The notes beneath the pieces are model-generated. The model had not been told where the DNA came from. It did not search any database and saw only the letters and a list, made by a program, of their open reading frames with translations. From assembly GCA_033239525.1 (NCBI GenBank), contig BSYO01000013.1, positions 5,666,501-5,730,500 of the forward strand: a DNA stretch of 64,000 nucleotides. The letters are read 5' to 3'. Below, one piece after another: positions 49,301 to 60,955 of the stretch (its first letter is position 1; each line of letters starts with the position of its first letter). A program made the position numbers and the translations under genes. Source of the DNA: Nepenthes gracilis (lineage: Eukaryota; Streptophyta; Magnoliopsida; Caryophyllales; Nepenthaceae).

Positions 49301-52300
49301 AGAAAAGAAACGAACATCAATTTTATGTGGAAAACCCTTCTAAATTAAGGAAAAAATCACGGGACACAAAATCCACAACGAATTACTAAGTATGAGAAAG
49401 TTACAGGAGGCGAAAATAAGAATAGAGCAAAAGTAAACAAAAGCTCTCTCACTTTGTTTCACTCACAACTCTCTTTCTGTTCACTTTTACTCCTCTGTTA
49501 CACTTTTTCTCAACTTGGCCGGTGTCTTCTCTTTCTCCTTATTCTTGTCTTGTAACTCACCTCTTCTAACTCTGTTATTTGTTATATGCAAAGTGCACAT
49601 ACATATACACATGCCTATCATCATAGTTCAGTGGTTGGTGCTCAACTTTCAAAGTCTGCTTGTATGCGCATGCCTGATTTTGCAGCAGGCGGCGCATGCC
49701 TGCTTCTGCAGACCGATTAGCTTTTGGAGTCCCAAGAATGACTTCCACCAACCACCCAAAAGGGGAGGTCAACTGTACACTTTTTGGATATGACAGTTGT
49801 TCAAATCTCCCAAATATGGCATGCCAACTCTGATGTCCGTCGCTTCATATTAGCCGGTCAACCACATCGTAGACCGGTCGAAATAGCCCATCTCGCTTCT
49901 TCAGATGACTCACAACTTATGATGGTCAACATATTGACCGGAGGAGTTAACAGGAAGAATTGACTCCGGTCAACTTCGTTGACCGAAATTTTTTCCTCCC
50001 AACACATTTGTGCTCTGTTCAAATCCTAAGAACTTCCACACGGAAGTGTTCCTAAGAAATGAATACACAAGATCTAATAGAACTAGCAAAAACAGTCAAA
50101 GCTTTGCGAAAGGAAATCAAGATAAGAAGTGAAGTCAGTAATAATAGAAAGTTTGCCATGGATAAGCCAAAACCATTAATGATGGAGTCAACACTGCATC
50201 GCATGTGCAAACGTGTGTAGACAGCAACAGAGCAGCATCGTGGATATCTAGAAGACTTAATATATGTGTTGGACATTATCTTTAACTCAAAAACCTAATC
50301 TAATTGTATTGCATATATTTATAAGCCTGTACAAATTTATCAACTCAGTCTCACACGTTTCCATTACATGGAATGCAGGAAGTGCAAGATGGGACGACAA
50401 GAAAGAGGGAGGATGGAAAGAGAGAATGGACGAATGGAAGATGCAACAAGGAAATATAGGACCTGAGCTCGACGATTATGCTGATCCAGAAATGGCGGCG
50501 TATGAGCCTTTTTACCAAACAAATTCCTAAAATATTGTGTATGACTAAATTGAAAGAAGCCCTTAAGACAATAGCTTAAATCTGTTGATCTGCTCAAACT
50601 AATGCAGGATAGATGAAGCAAGGCAACCTCTCTCGAGGAAAGTCCCTATTGCATCAAGCAAAATCAACCCTTATCGGATGATTATTGTGATCCGGCTTCT
50701 TGTTCTGGCCGTCTTCCTTCGATATCGTATTCTGAATCCTGTACATGATGCTTTTGGGCTATGGCTAACTTCTATCATCTGTGAAATATGGTTTGCTTTG
50801 TCATGGATCCTTGATCAGTTCCCTAAATGGTTTCCAATTGATAGGGAGACTTATCTTGATCGGCTTTCTCTCAGGTATAGCAGTTTTTACCCCTATTGTT
50901 GTTTGTAGCAACTATGAATCTCCCCATTTTGAGCTTGTAATGTTCTCTTATGGCCTGCTTGATACATTGAATGGGAACAAGATGTGAAAATAGGAAATGG
51001 AAATTCAGATATGGGTGTAATATTATCCATCTTGTTCATTCCCATTATCTCATTTTCACATTGGCTTCCTCCATGGAGGTGAAAGTGAGACGCAGGAGGC
51101 TTCATTCCCAAAGTTCAGTAGCATGTAAATAAGATTTCAACCAAATGCACATGATGATGTGAACGAAGTTTCCATTTGCATTCCCATTCCTTGCCTTCTA
51201 AAGATGTAGTGACACTTTTGGGGCTAAAATGTTGGATACTAACACGTTCTGAGACGTGTTTATTTGTTTAAATAGTGAACATGTTATAAACACATTTTGA
51301 ATAAGACCGATAATTTTAAAATTTTTAAATAAATTTGGAGTTTATAATATAAAATAAATGAAAAATTGGAGCTTTTTTAAAAATCTTATAGCACAATTTA
51401 TTTATAGTTGCCCACCACTCACTGATATACTACTATTTTCTTGTCATTTTTTGGGAGGATAAAAATACAAGAAATATGCATTTTTCTTTGCCAATAAAGT
51501 AGAAACTAGTATTATTTATCAATTTTGTTCTCATATCTATAAAAACTATAAATTTTAATTAATTTATCATCCTTTTTATTTTAAAAATAATGTGTCGGTG
51601 TACTAGTATTGCTCGTATTCATATTCCATGCCAGTATCTATGCTTTTTAGCTTGCCTTCTCCTACACCAGCCAGGCCATTAATTCCCAACAGTCCGAAGA
51701 ACCAAGAATAATCTTTTCTTTTTTGCTATGCAAGGAATCACAGGACAACCACCCATGTTTTAATAGGGCTGAAAGATTATGCTTACCTAGACCTCTAGCA
51801 ACATATCCTCAATGAACAAAAACATCACAAACAGAAATTCGGATATCTTACTTTTGCAGAAGGTTACTAACTTGAACTGGGTGTAGGTATGAGCGGGAAG
51901 GCGAGCCAAATATGCTAGCTCCGATTGATATCTTTGTCAGTACAGTGGACCCATTGAAAGAGCCGCCTCTTGTCACCGCAAACACGATCCTGTCGATATT
52001 AGCAATGGATTATCCCATGGAGAAGGTCTCATGCTATCTATCTGACGACGGAGCTTCAATGCTTACCTTTGAAGTGCTGTCTGAAACAGCAGAATTTGCC
52101 AGGAAATGGGTCCCTTTCTGTAAGAAATTTGTTATAGAGCCTCGAGCACCGGAGATGTACTTCTCTCAAAAAATCGACTATCTGAAGGACAAAGTCCAGC
52201 CTACTTTTGTCAAGGATCGTCGAGCTATGAAGGTTTCTGCTTTACAAAACAAATGACGCTGTGATCAGCATACGCATATTAGAAAGAATACTGTTAATCA

Positions 52301-55280
52301 TACTATTTACTACAGTTTAAACAAAAAATATTATATGGGTCTACTAAAAAAATATACAAAAAGAACACTCAAGTACAAAATTATATATTTTCTTTTTGCA
52401 GAATTGTAGTAGACTTGTGTGAAAAGAGTAGTATTTTTCATTTTGAATTAAAACTGTCTTACTTTTTTCCCATTTACAGAGAGAGTATGAAGAATTTAAG
52501 GTAAGGGTAAATGCACTTGTCGCAAAAGCAACAAAAGTTCCTCCAGAAGGTTGGATCATGCAAGATGGGACACCATGGCCAGGAAACAATACAAAGGATC
52601 ATCCGGGCATGATTCAGGTCTTTCTGGGACACAGTGGAGGTCATGATACTGAAGGAAATGAGCTCCCTCGTCTTGTTTACGTCTCTCGTGAAAAAAGGCC
52701 AGGCTTCCAGCATCACAAGAAAGCTGGTGCAATGAATGCCCTGGTAATGATATTAGTTATCAATGATGTCAAAATCAATTCACCGTTAAAAGATGGGAAA
52801 GATAAAGAAAAGAAGTCACTATTTGCACCAAGGAAACAAAATAAGAAAGGAGAAAGAGAAAGGAATTGCTGTTGTAAATTTTTGGACTTGCATGTTACGG
52901 TTACAATCAAAACATATCGGAGAATGCTTAAAAATACCGGCAGAAACATAACACTGATTCACTTGTAGGAAAATTCATTGGTTCCAAACTTGCAGGTGCG
53001 TGTCTCAGGAGTTCTTACCAATGCTCCCTTCATGCTGAATTTGGATTGTGACCACTACATAAACAATAGCAAAGCTGTCAGGGAGGCAATGTGTTTTCTG
53101 ATGGACCCACAAATTGGAAGGAAAGTTTGCTATGTACAATTCCCTCAGAGATTTGATGGCATAGACAGGCATGATCGATACGCAAACAGAAATACAGTGT
53201 TCTTCGATGTAAGTCGTCCAAAATTTTTCCGTTATTAATTTAACTATCTCCTGTTCTCCATGCTAACTGCTTTACATTCTTCTTCTTTTATATATTGTTC
53301 TTTCTTCTTCTTCTTACTTTTTTCTTATTAAAATTGGCAGATTAACATGAAAGGTCTAGATGGAATTCAGGGCCCTGTATACGTTGGCACAGGATGTGTA
53401 TTCAGAAGGCAAGCATTGTATGGCTACGAACCTCCAAAGCGTCCCAAACGCCCGAAGATGGTAACCTGTGACTGTTGCCCTTGTTTTGGACGCCGCAGGA
53501 AGAACAAGAAGCATTCTAAATCTAAGCACGTGGAAGATGGAGATGCTAGTGCAAATCTTCAAGGTTCTTCACACACACAAGTTACAGATTGTTCTGAGTT
53601 ATCAACTTCCTATGATATATGTTTATAACATAACAACTAAGTTTTGTAACTGCTATGATGGTCAGGATTTGATGATGACCAGGAGATATTGATGTCCCAG
53701 ATGAACTTTGAAAAGAAATTTGGACAGTCAGCCATTTTTGTGACTTCAACATTTATGGTTGAAGGTGGTGTTCCCCCATCGTCAAGCCCGGCAGCTTTGC
53801 TGAAGGAGGCCATTCATGTCATTAGCTGTGGCTATGAAGACAAGACTGAATGGGGTACAGAGGTAATATTTAATTCACTAGGCAAGTCTTCCACAATGGT
53901 ATGTGATATCGTTTAACAAAGACTACTCTTGATAGTCTTCCATATTGAAATGAGTAGATAAGTTTTCCCACTGTTAATTAAAAAGGGGGTGGATCAGTGC
54001 ATGAAAATCCTATGAGATGGGATACGAGGAGGTTGTATGGAAAGGATTTTTGCAAAAAAAGTGCTATATAGCCAACTAGCAGGTTATTTGCAATTATCAT
54101 GTTCTCCCTCCCTTCCCGGGCCAATATATATATCCTGAAAATCAAGCTATGCAGTAGTACAATTTAATTTAGCAAGAGAAATAACACAAGCATCTAAAAT
54201 TTCTCATGAAATGTGCAGTTGGGTTGGATTTATGGATCAATTACGGAGGATATCCTGACAGGATTCAAGATGCATTGCCGTGGTTGGAGGTCTATATATT
54301 GCATGCCAAAAAGGCCTGCTTTTAAAGGGTCTGCTCCTATCAATCTCTCAGATCGGCTCAATCAGGTGCTTCGTTGGGCTCTTGGCTCAGTCGAGATCTT
54401 CTTTAGTCGCCACAGCCCTCTCTGGTATGGGTACAAGGGGAGTAAACTGAAGTGGCTTGAACGTTTTGCATATATCAACACTACCGTCTATCCCTTCACC
54501 TCTGTACCACTCCTTGCATACTGCACGCTGCCAGCCATCTGCTTACTCACAGGAAAATTTATCATGCCAACGGTAAGAGGAAGTTCCTTTACTTTTCTTG
54601 AAGGACTTGAGGGAATTTATTGAGCAAATGGAACTTCTTTTCACTAGAATTAAAACTTTGTGCAATATTACTGATAAAAACTGTTCCCAAATCAGATTAG
54701 CACTTTCGCAAGTCTCTTCTTCATCGCACTCTTCTTGTCAATATTTGCCACGGGCATCCTTGAGCTCAGATGGAGTGGAGTTAGCCTTGAAGAATGGTGG
54801 AGGAACGAGCAATTCTGGGTCATTGGTGGCATATCAGCACACCTCTTTGCTGTAGTGCAAGGTCTTCTCAAGATCTTGGCTGGTATTGATACCAACTTCA
54901 CTGTCACATCTAAGGCAGTTGACGATGAAAATGAGTTTGGAGAACTATACACCTTTAAGTGGACAACCCTTCTTATCCCCCCTACCACTATCTTAATAAT
55001 CAACATAGTGGGGGTTGTTGCTGGAATTTCTGATGCCATAAACAATGGGTACCAATCATGGGGACCCCTATTTGGGAAGCTCTTCTTTTCCTTTTGGGTG
55101 ATTGTACACCTTTATCCATTCTTAAAAGGTCTTATGGGGAGGCAGAACAGGACACCTACCATAGTTGTCATATGGTCAGTTCTCTTAGCTTCTATCTTCT
55201 CCCTGCTTTGGGTGAGGATTGACCCCTTTGTGCTGAAAACAAAGGGACCAGACACCAACCAATGCGGAATCAATTGCTGA
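46385..55280 (+). CDS. CESA7: Cellulose synthase A catalytic subunit, CESA7/IRX3 type (complete, 13 exons, 1044 aa)
   Basis: Glycosyltransferase family 2 subunit of the plasma-membrane rosette complex, making beta-1,4-glucan from UDP-glucose in secondary walls. Exons: 46385-46459, 47013-47208, 48474-48673, 48829-48922, 50379-50499, 50608-50874, 51887-52232, 52480-52743, 52996-53208, 53341-53563, 53666-53862, 54219-54572, 54696-55280; all introns GT-AG, phases consistent (3135 nt). Start [20 protein letters not shown] is the family N-terminus. The zinc finger has all eight cysteines (C37, C40, C56, C59, C64, C67, C79, C82). Catalytic motifs are intact: DDG 371-373, DCD 538-540, TED 741-743, QVLRW 781-785. 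Two membrane helices lie in exon 6 and six in exons 12-13; it ends [18 protein letters not shown] and the overall match to Arabidopsis CESA7 place it in that clade rather than CESA4 or CESA8. One oddity: [12 protein letters not shown] where family members usually have TSTLMEEGGVPP. Exon 5 must end at 50499, because reading through meets a stop. Confidence 0.97.
46549..46762. mobile_element. Foldback MITE in CESA7 intron 1
   Basis: About 65-bp terminal inverted repeats flank a short AT-rich centre. The left arm runs from GGGGGTGCTAAGACGCC to TTAGATCTCAAATCTAAT. The right arm, read on the other strand, runs from GGGGGCTACGAAGCC to TTGGATCTCAAATCTAAT. Both arms share ATGACGTT.TT.GATCTCAAATC. The RNA of this intron would form a long hairpin. 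No target duplication is clear. Confidence 0.75.
49240..50004 (+). mobile_element. LTR-like insertion in CESA7 intron 4
   Basis: Begins TGTTGGCTGG and ends CCTCCCAACA, the inverted TGTTGG...CCAACA termini common in plant LTRs. It contains the family core ATGTGGAAAACCCTTC with ATCACGGGAC (49325-49364), a CT-rich tract (49440-49550) and GGTCAAC/TTGACCG words near the end. There is no second LTR or coding sequence, so it would be a solo LTR. Expected 5-bp duplications are not seen (TCTCC against CATTT), so the edges may be off. It accounts for about half of this 1456-bp intron. Confidence 0.55.
51230..51660. repeat. Dispersed repeat in CESA7 intron 6
   Basis: Left edge with GGATACTAACACGTTCTGAGACGTG and right edge with ATGTGTCGGTGTACTAGTATTG recall the edge motifs of the repeat at 23281-24000. 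The centre is AT-rich. It explains most of the unusual 1012-bp length of this intron. Family assignment is tentative. Confidence 0.35.
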
Positions 55281-55998
55281 AAGCACACAATTCATCCACT
55301 ACTCCAATGTGTTATCAGAAGCTTGTAATTTTATTGTTCTGAAAACCAGCCAAAGTGAGTTTGCATGAGAAATGAAGCCTTCTTTTTGACAGCATAATGT
55401 GTGGTACTCAGATTTTTGTAATGAATCAATAACCATCAGATCACATGGTGCACAGCTTCTACTATCAAACTTTGAACTGTTTTCTTTTTCTGCATTTAAT
55501 TTCCTTGAACGATACAACTACATGTGGAAAGATGAGAGAATGAAAGCTCTTTGCCAACTATTGAAGGAACTATTATCATGACATCAATAAGGATAGTCCA
55601 GACATGAGAAATTTAAATCAGTAAAGTCGGAAAAAATGTGGAGAAGATAAGTTTACACTCATTCTTGGTACTCATTTGCGAAAAAACTGTTACCAGATCC
55701 CAGAAATTCAGGGATGTGTCTAAATATCCCATGGTGGCTTCTCCTTGTTCCCCCAGCAATTCACGTACTGTATAAGGGTCCTTAAAGTCCTTAGGCTGTA
55801 TCCCTGTTCCTGTTTAAGGCCAGCAAATCAGGTTCAGACACTATATAGAAAGAAAAATACGAGCATACAATCTGAGAACTTCAAGAATCATGCACAGAAG
55901 CAAAAGGCACAGAACATAAGCATGTTTCATTAAATAGTCTTCCAAGTTGATAATTTGGAAGAAAACTTCTCTGATCATACTTTCTAGGAAATTATATT
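55281..55998 (+). other. CESA7 3' UTR and downstream flank
   Basis: Moderate GC, unique by eye, no open frame of interest. An AATGAATCAATAA stretch at about 55419-55431 is a possible near-upstream polyadenylation element, about 140 nt after the stop codon. Confidence 0.4.
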
Positions 55999-56682
55999 TG
56001 TTGAGACTCTGACCGCTTATTTGAACTGCGAGAAAACAATTAGCAATTCACAACAAGCACACAACAGTCACTAATAATGAAACAAAACGCAATTTTTATG
56101 TGGAAAACCCTATTAAGAATGAGAGAGAAAAATCATGGGACGGTATGTCTAAAATATCTCCACTATACCATCAGTTTGGTTACACAAATTATACAAATAT
56201 AAGGATTAGATACCTTATAACAAATAAACTGAGTAACAATGAGTATAAGATGAAAGAGTAGAAATTGTAACCAATAAAACGTTCTTCTCAATTCCAAGAA
56301 TAGCGTACCTAAGATCAGTGAAAATTCGAACACGATTCGGAACTCAACTAGATACTCAAATATTTCTCTTCTCTCTTTTCTCTCTCTTTCCCTTCTTTTT
56401 CTCTAAAAAACGGTGCTCTAAGTCTCAAAGAATGCAAGTGGTTAAACTTTAAAAACGCGTGAGTACGTTTTTATTCTGCGAGCTACGCTCAAGTACCCGT
56501 CAGGCTTACCTCAAGTGCGGGTGCTACTAAAAAGGCACCTCAGGCATGCCTCGAGCACGCGTGAAGTGGGCGCAAAGATTACAATGCTCCGTAATAATAG
56601 AATACCCGTGTTTTCTCATCCGACCACCGAATGTCACATCAAATAAATATGGGTGCATACGGGAGTGATCTATAATCCAACA
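55999..56682 (+). mobile_element. Probable solo LTR downstream of CESA7
   Basis: 684 bp bounded by TGTTGAGACT and ATAATCCAACA (TG...CA). The flanks are ATATT and AAATT, a 4/5 match for a 5-bp target duplication. It contains the family core ATGTGGAAAACCCTATT with ATCATGGGAC (56099-56142) and a CT-rich tract at 56360-56400, in the same order as the copy in CESA7 intron 4. No internal region or second LTR is present. Confidence 0.65.
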
Positions 56683-57516
56683 AAATTAACCCATTTATAA
56701 CTCAAATAAATTAAACAGTAGAACCGGTTAAATCACCAATGATAACTCACTTTAGGTTCGAGTAAAATCAGAAATGGAAAATACTCAGTTTTCACTGTCC
56801 AAATATATTAAGTTTCAAATAGTGAAATAGAACAAAATGTGCCACTCTGATTTTCACGTTCTTCTCTCCTCACGCTATTCAAAGGATTCTCTTCCGTAAA
56901 AGAGTTTCTCTCTCTATTTTTTTTTCTTTCCTCCTCACTGCCCACTCCTCCAAAAGATAAATCTAAACTTGTCGCCCATTTACAACTCTATAATTAATTT
57001 TTCATGTATTGATGGGAAATATTTTATCAAAAATTTGAGAAAATTAAAATGGACCAATCATTCTGCCTATATGTTAAAAGTTAATTCTAAGGAGTTGTCA
57101 ATGGATGAAAAGTATACCATTGTTCCCTCCAAAAAGGGTGTCTTCCTCTTCAAGTGAACTGCGGAGGGGCAGTTGTCAGTTTATGAGGTATTCACAATTC
57201 TAATGGTTCAAATTATGAATACGAGATTATTACAGTTGGAAATAAAGGGAGGATAAAAAATAAATCACGAAAACATGTAAAAACCCCGTAGAAAAGATCT
57301 ATCAACTAAGATAATGCACCAAAACAAGAATTTCTCTCACCAGTTTCCTGTATTGTGCAGTGTTTGAAATTGATATTGCGCTCCACCAAATCAAACCCAT
57401 GACTCAATGACATGGGCAACGACGCAAGTCCACGCTTCTATTTGACATCAGTGGAAAAACAATGCATGAAGTCTGGCCTACTACACATTGTTGAGATCAT
57501 TATCAAGTTTCTATAC
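56683..57516. other. Intergenic stretch
   Basis: No supported gene. A CT-rich tract at 56910-56950 resembles those in the LTR family but without the core word. Sequence becomes GC-richer after 57330, toward the minus-strand candidate gene. Confidence 0.35.
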
Positions 57517-58140
57517 CTAGCACTTGGCATTCTCTCTTGAATATCCCTGAAACTTCTCCCGCTGCCTTTGAATCCAGCGCATTCGCTGCCATTCTCGCGG
57601 TGTTACGGAGAGTTCCCTTACACACATGCCTGTATCGACCTGCTCTGACGAGTCTTGGACCGCTAAACCCACCAATCGCTTTAATAATTTTACAATGAGA
57701 GAGTCTCGGGTGCTTTGGCTCTACTGTTTTCTATCTTCGACTTACCATTTCCTCCCGATTGTACAGTAAAAGACAGACAAAAATGCAGAATGTCAGAGCA
57801 GAAACCAATTGAAGGAGGATTTCTAACTATTTTGACAATTTCGCATTCCTTTGCTTAAGCCACCGAGCCGTTGATTCGTCTGTACGAATCAATTGCCGGG
57901 TTTGAAAATAACCGGTTTTTGACACATTGCCGGAGTAAGAAGACGCCTGAAAATACCATTTGCCCGACCGAATGCCTCGTCAATCCATCGAGAGTTTGAA
58001 GATAAGGCATCTGCCCTATTTTTGTAGGGACGTATCCTCCATCTGAGCTGCTGCCTGAAATGCTGAGGTGCTGCTCAGCACGATGCAGCTTAGTTACCGT
58101 TGCTGTTGATGGTATAAAGCCATTTGAGACAGCTGGTCGG
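57517..58140 (-). CDS. Unrecognised small gene or pseudogene, two possible exons
   Basis: A GC-richer island in AT-rich surroundings with coding-like composition on the minus strand. The best reading is an exon from about 58135 to 57957 containing KLHRAEQHLSISGSSSD and VPTKIGQMPYLQTLD, with a donor ATG|GTATTT. The second exon is 57720-57517 (acceptor CAGTAG), phase 0, containing VRELSVTPREWQRMRWIQRQ and ending ENAKC before a stop. Against a working gene: no convincing start codon upstream, and intron sequence between the exons stays open in the first frame except for one TAA, so it could equally be a frameshifted pseudogene. I do not recognise the family and assign no function. Confidence 0.35.
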
Positions 58141-58199
58141 CAGGAATATTACGCCAGCGTATTGGCCTTTAGTGGGAAAAGATATTTACAGAAACGTGG

Positions 58200-60955
58200 C
58201 TTGTCAATGTTAGATTAGGCAAACCTATGAATACTTAATAATAATTCGCATATTTTTAAATTTTATTTATATTTTTATTAATACTACTTTTATAACTATT
58301 CTCTCTAATAAAATTTAAAATAATTAAATATCTAATATTATCTTTTATATTTTATCAATCCTTAAAAAAAATACATATTCATATTATCTTCAATATCATC
58401 CTGTTTTTTTCTTTAATTACTCAACTTTCGATAATAAAGACTGACTACGACTATACGATACTTGGAGATAGGATTGACATATTATCTACCGATGATTTGA
58501 ATATAAAAAAATATTTGCTCATTAGATTTCCATTTATCTGAAATTTTAAACTTTAATACGTTACTTGCGAAATTAAAAATATAATTGGATTGTAAATAGT
58601 AAAAAAATTCAACCAATTTTTTTACCAACCAATTGTGTTCTATATCAAATCCGTATCAAAAAAGCAAATCTTGTCTATTAAGATGTCTTAGACCACCTCT
58701 ACTACTGTTATTATTTATTTCTACTGCTAAACTAAACGATTTTAATATTGACTATAGTGTGTATAAATTATAAATTGTATATAGGTTATAATAAATGCGG
58801 GCTTTCATTTCTCCTGTATTGTTGATCATTTCGAGGTTGGCATGTAATTTTTCAAGATAAATATATACTTTACATATTTCACACGGGGCCATAATTTTAG
58901 TGAGATAGATTAACATAAAAAAATTTATCTACTATTTTAATTTTTTTTTCTAAAAAATAATTAAATATAATATTTTTGATAATTTTAACATTTACTTAAA
59001 ATTATTTTAAAATTTTATATTTACCTTCATTGTCCGTATTATACGGTAAAAAATCATAATCATCGTAATAAAGTATTAAAATATCAAGAAATGACAGTAA
59101 TTGACTCAACAAGATCTTAGGTGATATAATGTATATCTATAAGCTCATTAGTAGTAAAATAAAATATTTTAAAAAATATTAATCATTTTAATCATCTTTC
59201 AGCTAATATTTATAATCGATTCGGCCATTTTTATTGTAAAAAATAGATAAAATAGAACGAAAAGGATAATTGGCCTTTAGCATCCGCCAAATTGAGTTCC
59301 ATTCCGTTAAAAACTCAATTTTTATCTTTTTTTCACTAAATTTATTCTGCCGATATAATATCTTAAATTATTACTCCTGAAAATAATGGGTTTAAATGAA
59401 TAACATAATATTTTTTTTATTTTTTTTGTATAAAAAGAAATAAATTATAAAATATTTTTGGCATAAAAATTAATAATATAATATGTATAATTTGTATAAA
59501 ATAATTTATAATTTAAAATGAAAAAGTATAATTTAAATAAAGATATATTAGAATTATTATTTAAAATATTATGAAAAGTAAAAAAAAATTTATTAAATAT
59601 TTTATATTTATCTATAATAATATTAACTGCTTTAAAAATTACAGTAATAATGTGTGGGTATTTAAAAATTTTAAAGCTATAGTTTTTTTATAATTTTTTA
59701 TTTCAAAAATCTAATATCGATAGTACATATATAAAATAAATTATTATGTGGTAATCATACATCATTAATTGAAAAAATATTATATTTTATTTATATTAAT
59801 TTTAAAATTAATTTTAATTTAAATTATAAAAATAAATAGATAGCATCACATTTAACAATATGTTGAGATATTTTTACATACTTGGGCTGTGAATATTTCT
59901 ACACATATCTTTCAAGCTTATAATATTTTTTATAAGAAAATGCAAGTCTCAATAAACTATATATTCTACAAATTATTTTCGATTTAGTCTATGATTGTAT
60001 TGAAAAATATTTAATCGTGTAACGTCTAAAAATATTAGTTCAGTTTGAGTTAAAGATAATTGATATTTTTAGTACTTTTTTATATGTAACTTTAAATATC
60101 TGAGTACCTTAAAATTTTCATAAGTTTAATTTTTTATATATATATATTTTTATAAATGATTCATTTCTAATTGTTAACTAATTTAATTTTAAAAAATTAA
60201 ATTATGGATAGAATGGAATGAATAGTAGTGATATCTAGATAGATTATATTTTTGATATTTTAGAATTATTATCAATGTGAATGTATGATGTAAGCAGTAT
60301 AAGAGTATCGAAATAATTTTTTTATCTTTTATCATTATCGAGATTAAAAAAATTATGTGTTATAATTTATAATTAAATTATAAAATAATAATATCAATAA
60401 AAAAATTATATATAAAAATTAATAAAAATAATATAATTATATTAATATCATACTATCATTGTTGTATAACCGTATAAGAGTAGAGATGTGTTGGTAAAAG
60501 ATGGGAGATGAGGGTAATTATAGTTGTTTATTTGATTATTTGTTTTCTATTTCAAAAAAGTGACATTGTCGATTATAAATACCAATGGTTATGTAACTGT
60601 TAAAATTTAAAAATGGGCCATACCAAGTATGGCACAATCTATGTCGCAGCTCGATGTGCCAAAATTTGGCATGGATTAAAGTATTATACCGTGTCATGTC
60701 ATAAATGATATGGCTTAGTTAACAGCTTTATGACCAATATATAACTAAATTATGTTAAGTAATCAACCGATTAAACATGTTTACATTATTTAATTAACAA
60801 TTAATAGTAATTTTATGTAATATTTTGTCTCTATATAAATATTTTGAGTTGAAATTATAAAATAAATACAAATTTTCTTCTTATATTATGCTAAAATACA
60901 TTTTAAGTAAATATACTATTTAGAAATATCAGTATAGTGAAATTATATGCACCTT
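58200..60955. other. AT-rich intergenic region
   Basis: Extremely AT-rich with poly(A)/poly(T) runs. I see no gene, RNA or structured repeat, apart from a small cluster of near-inverted CCATACCAAGTATGGC/GCCAAAATTTGGC words at 60610-60670. Confidence 0.45.

Noticed and set aside
50379..50530. Reading through CESA7 exon 5 to a stop, which would make the gene truncated
   Set aside because: A GT donor at 50500 gives the conserved continuation into [11 protein letters not shown] in exon 6 with correct phase, so the stop lies in the intron.
57517..58140. Naming the unrecognised block as a leucine-rich-repeat or clock-related protein
   Set aside because: A few residues (such as IGQMPYLQTLD or STRDSL) recall such families, but spacing and length do not fit, so no function is assigned.
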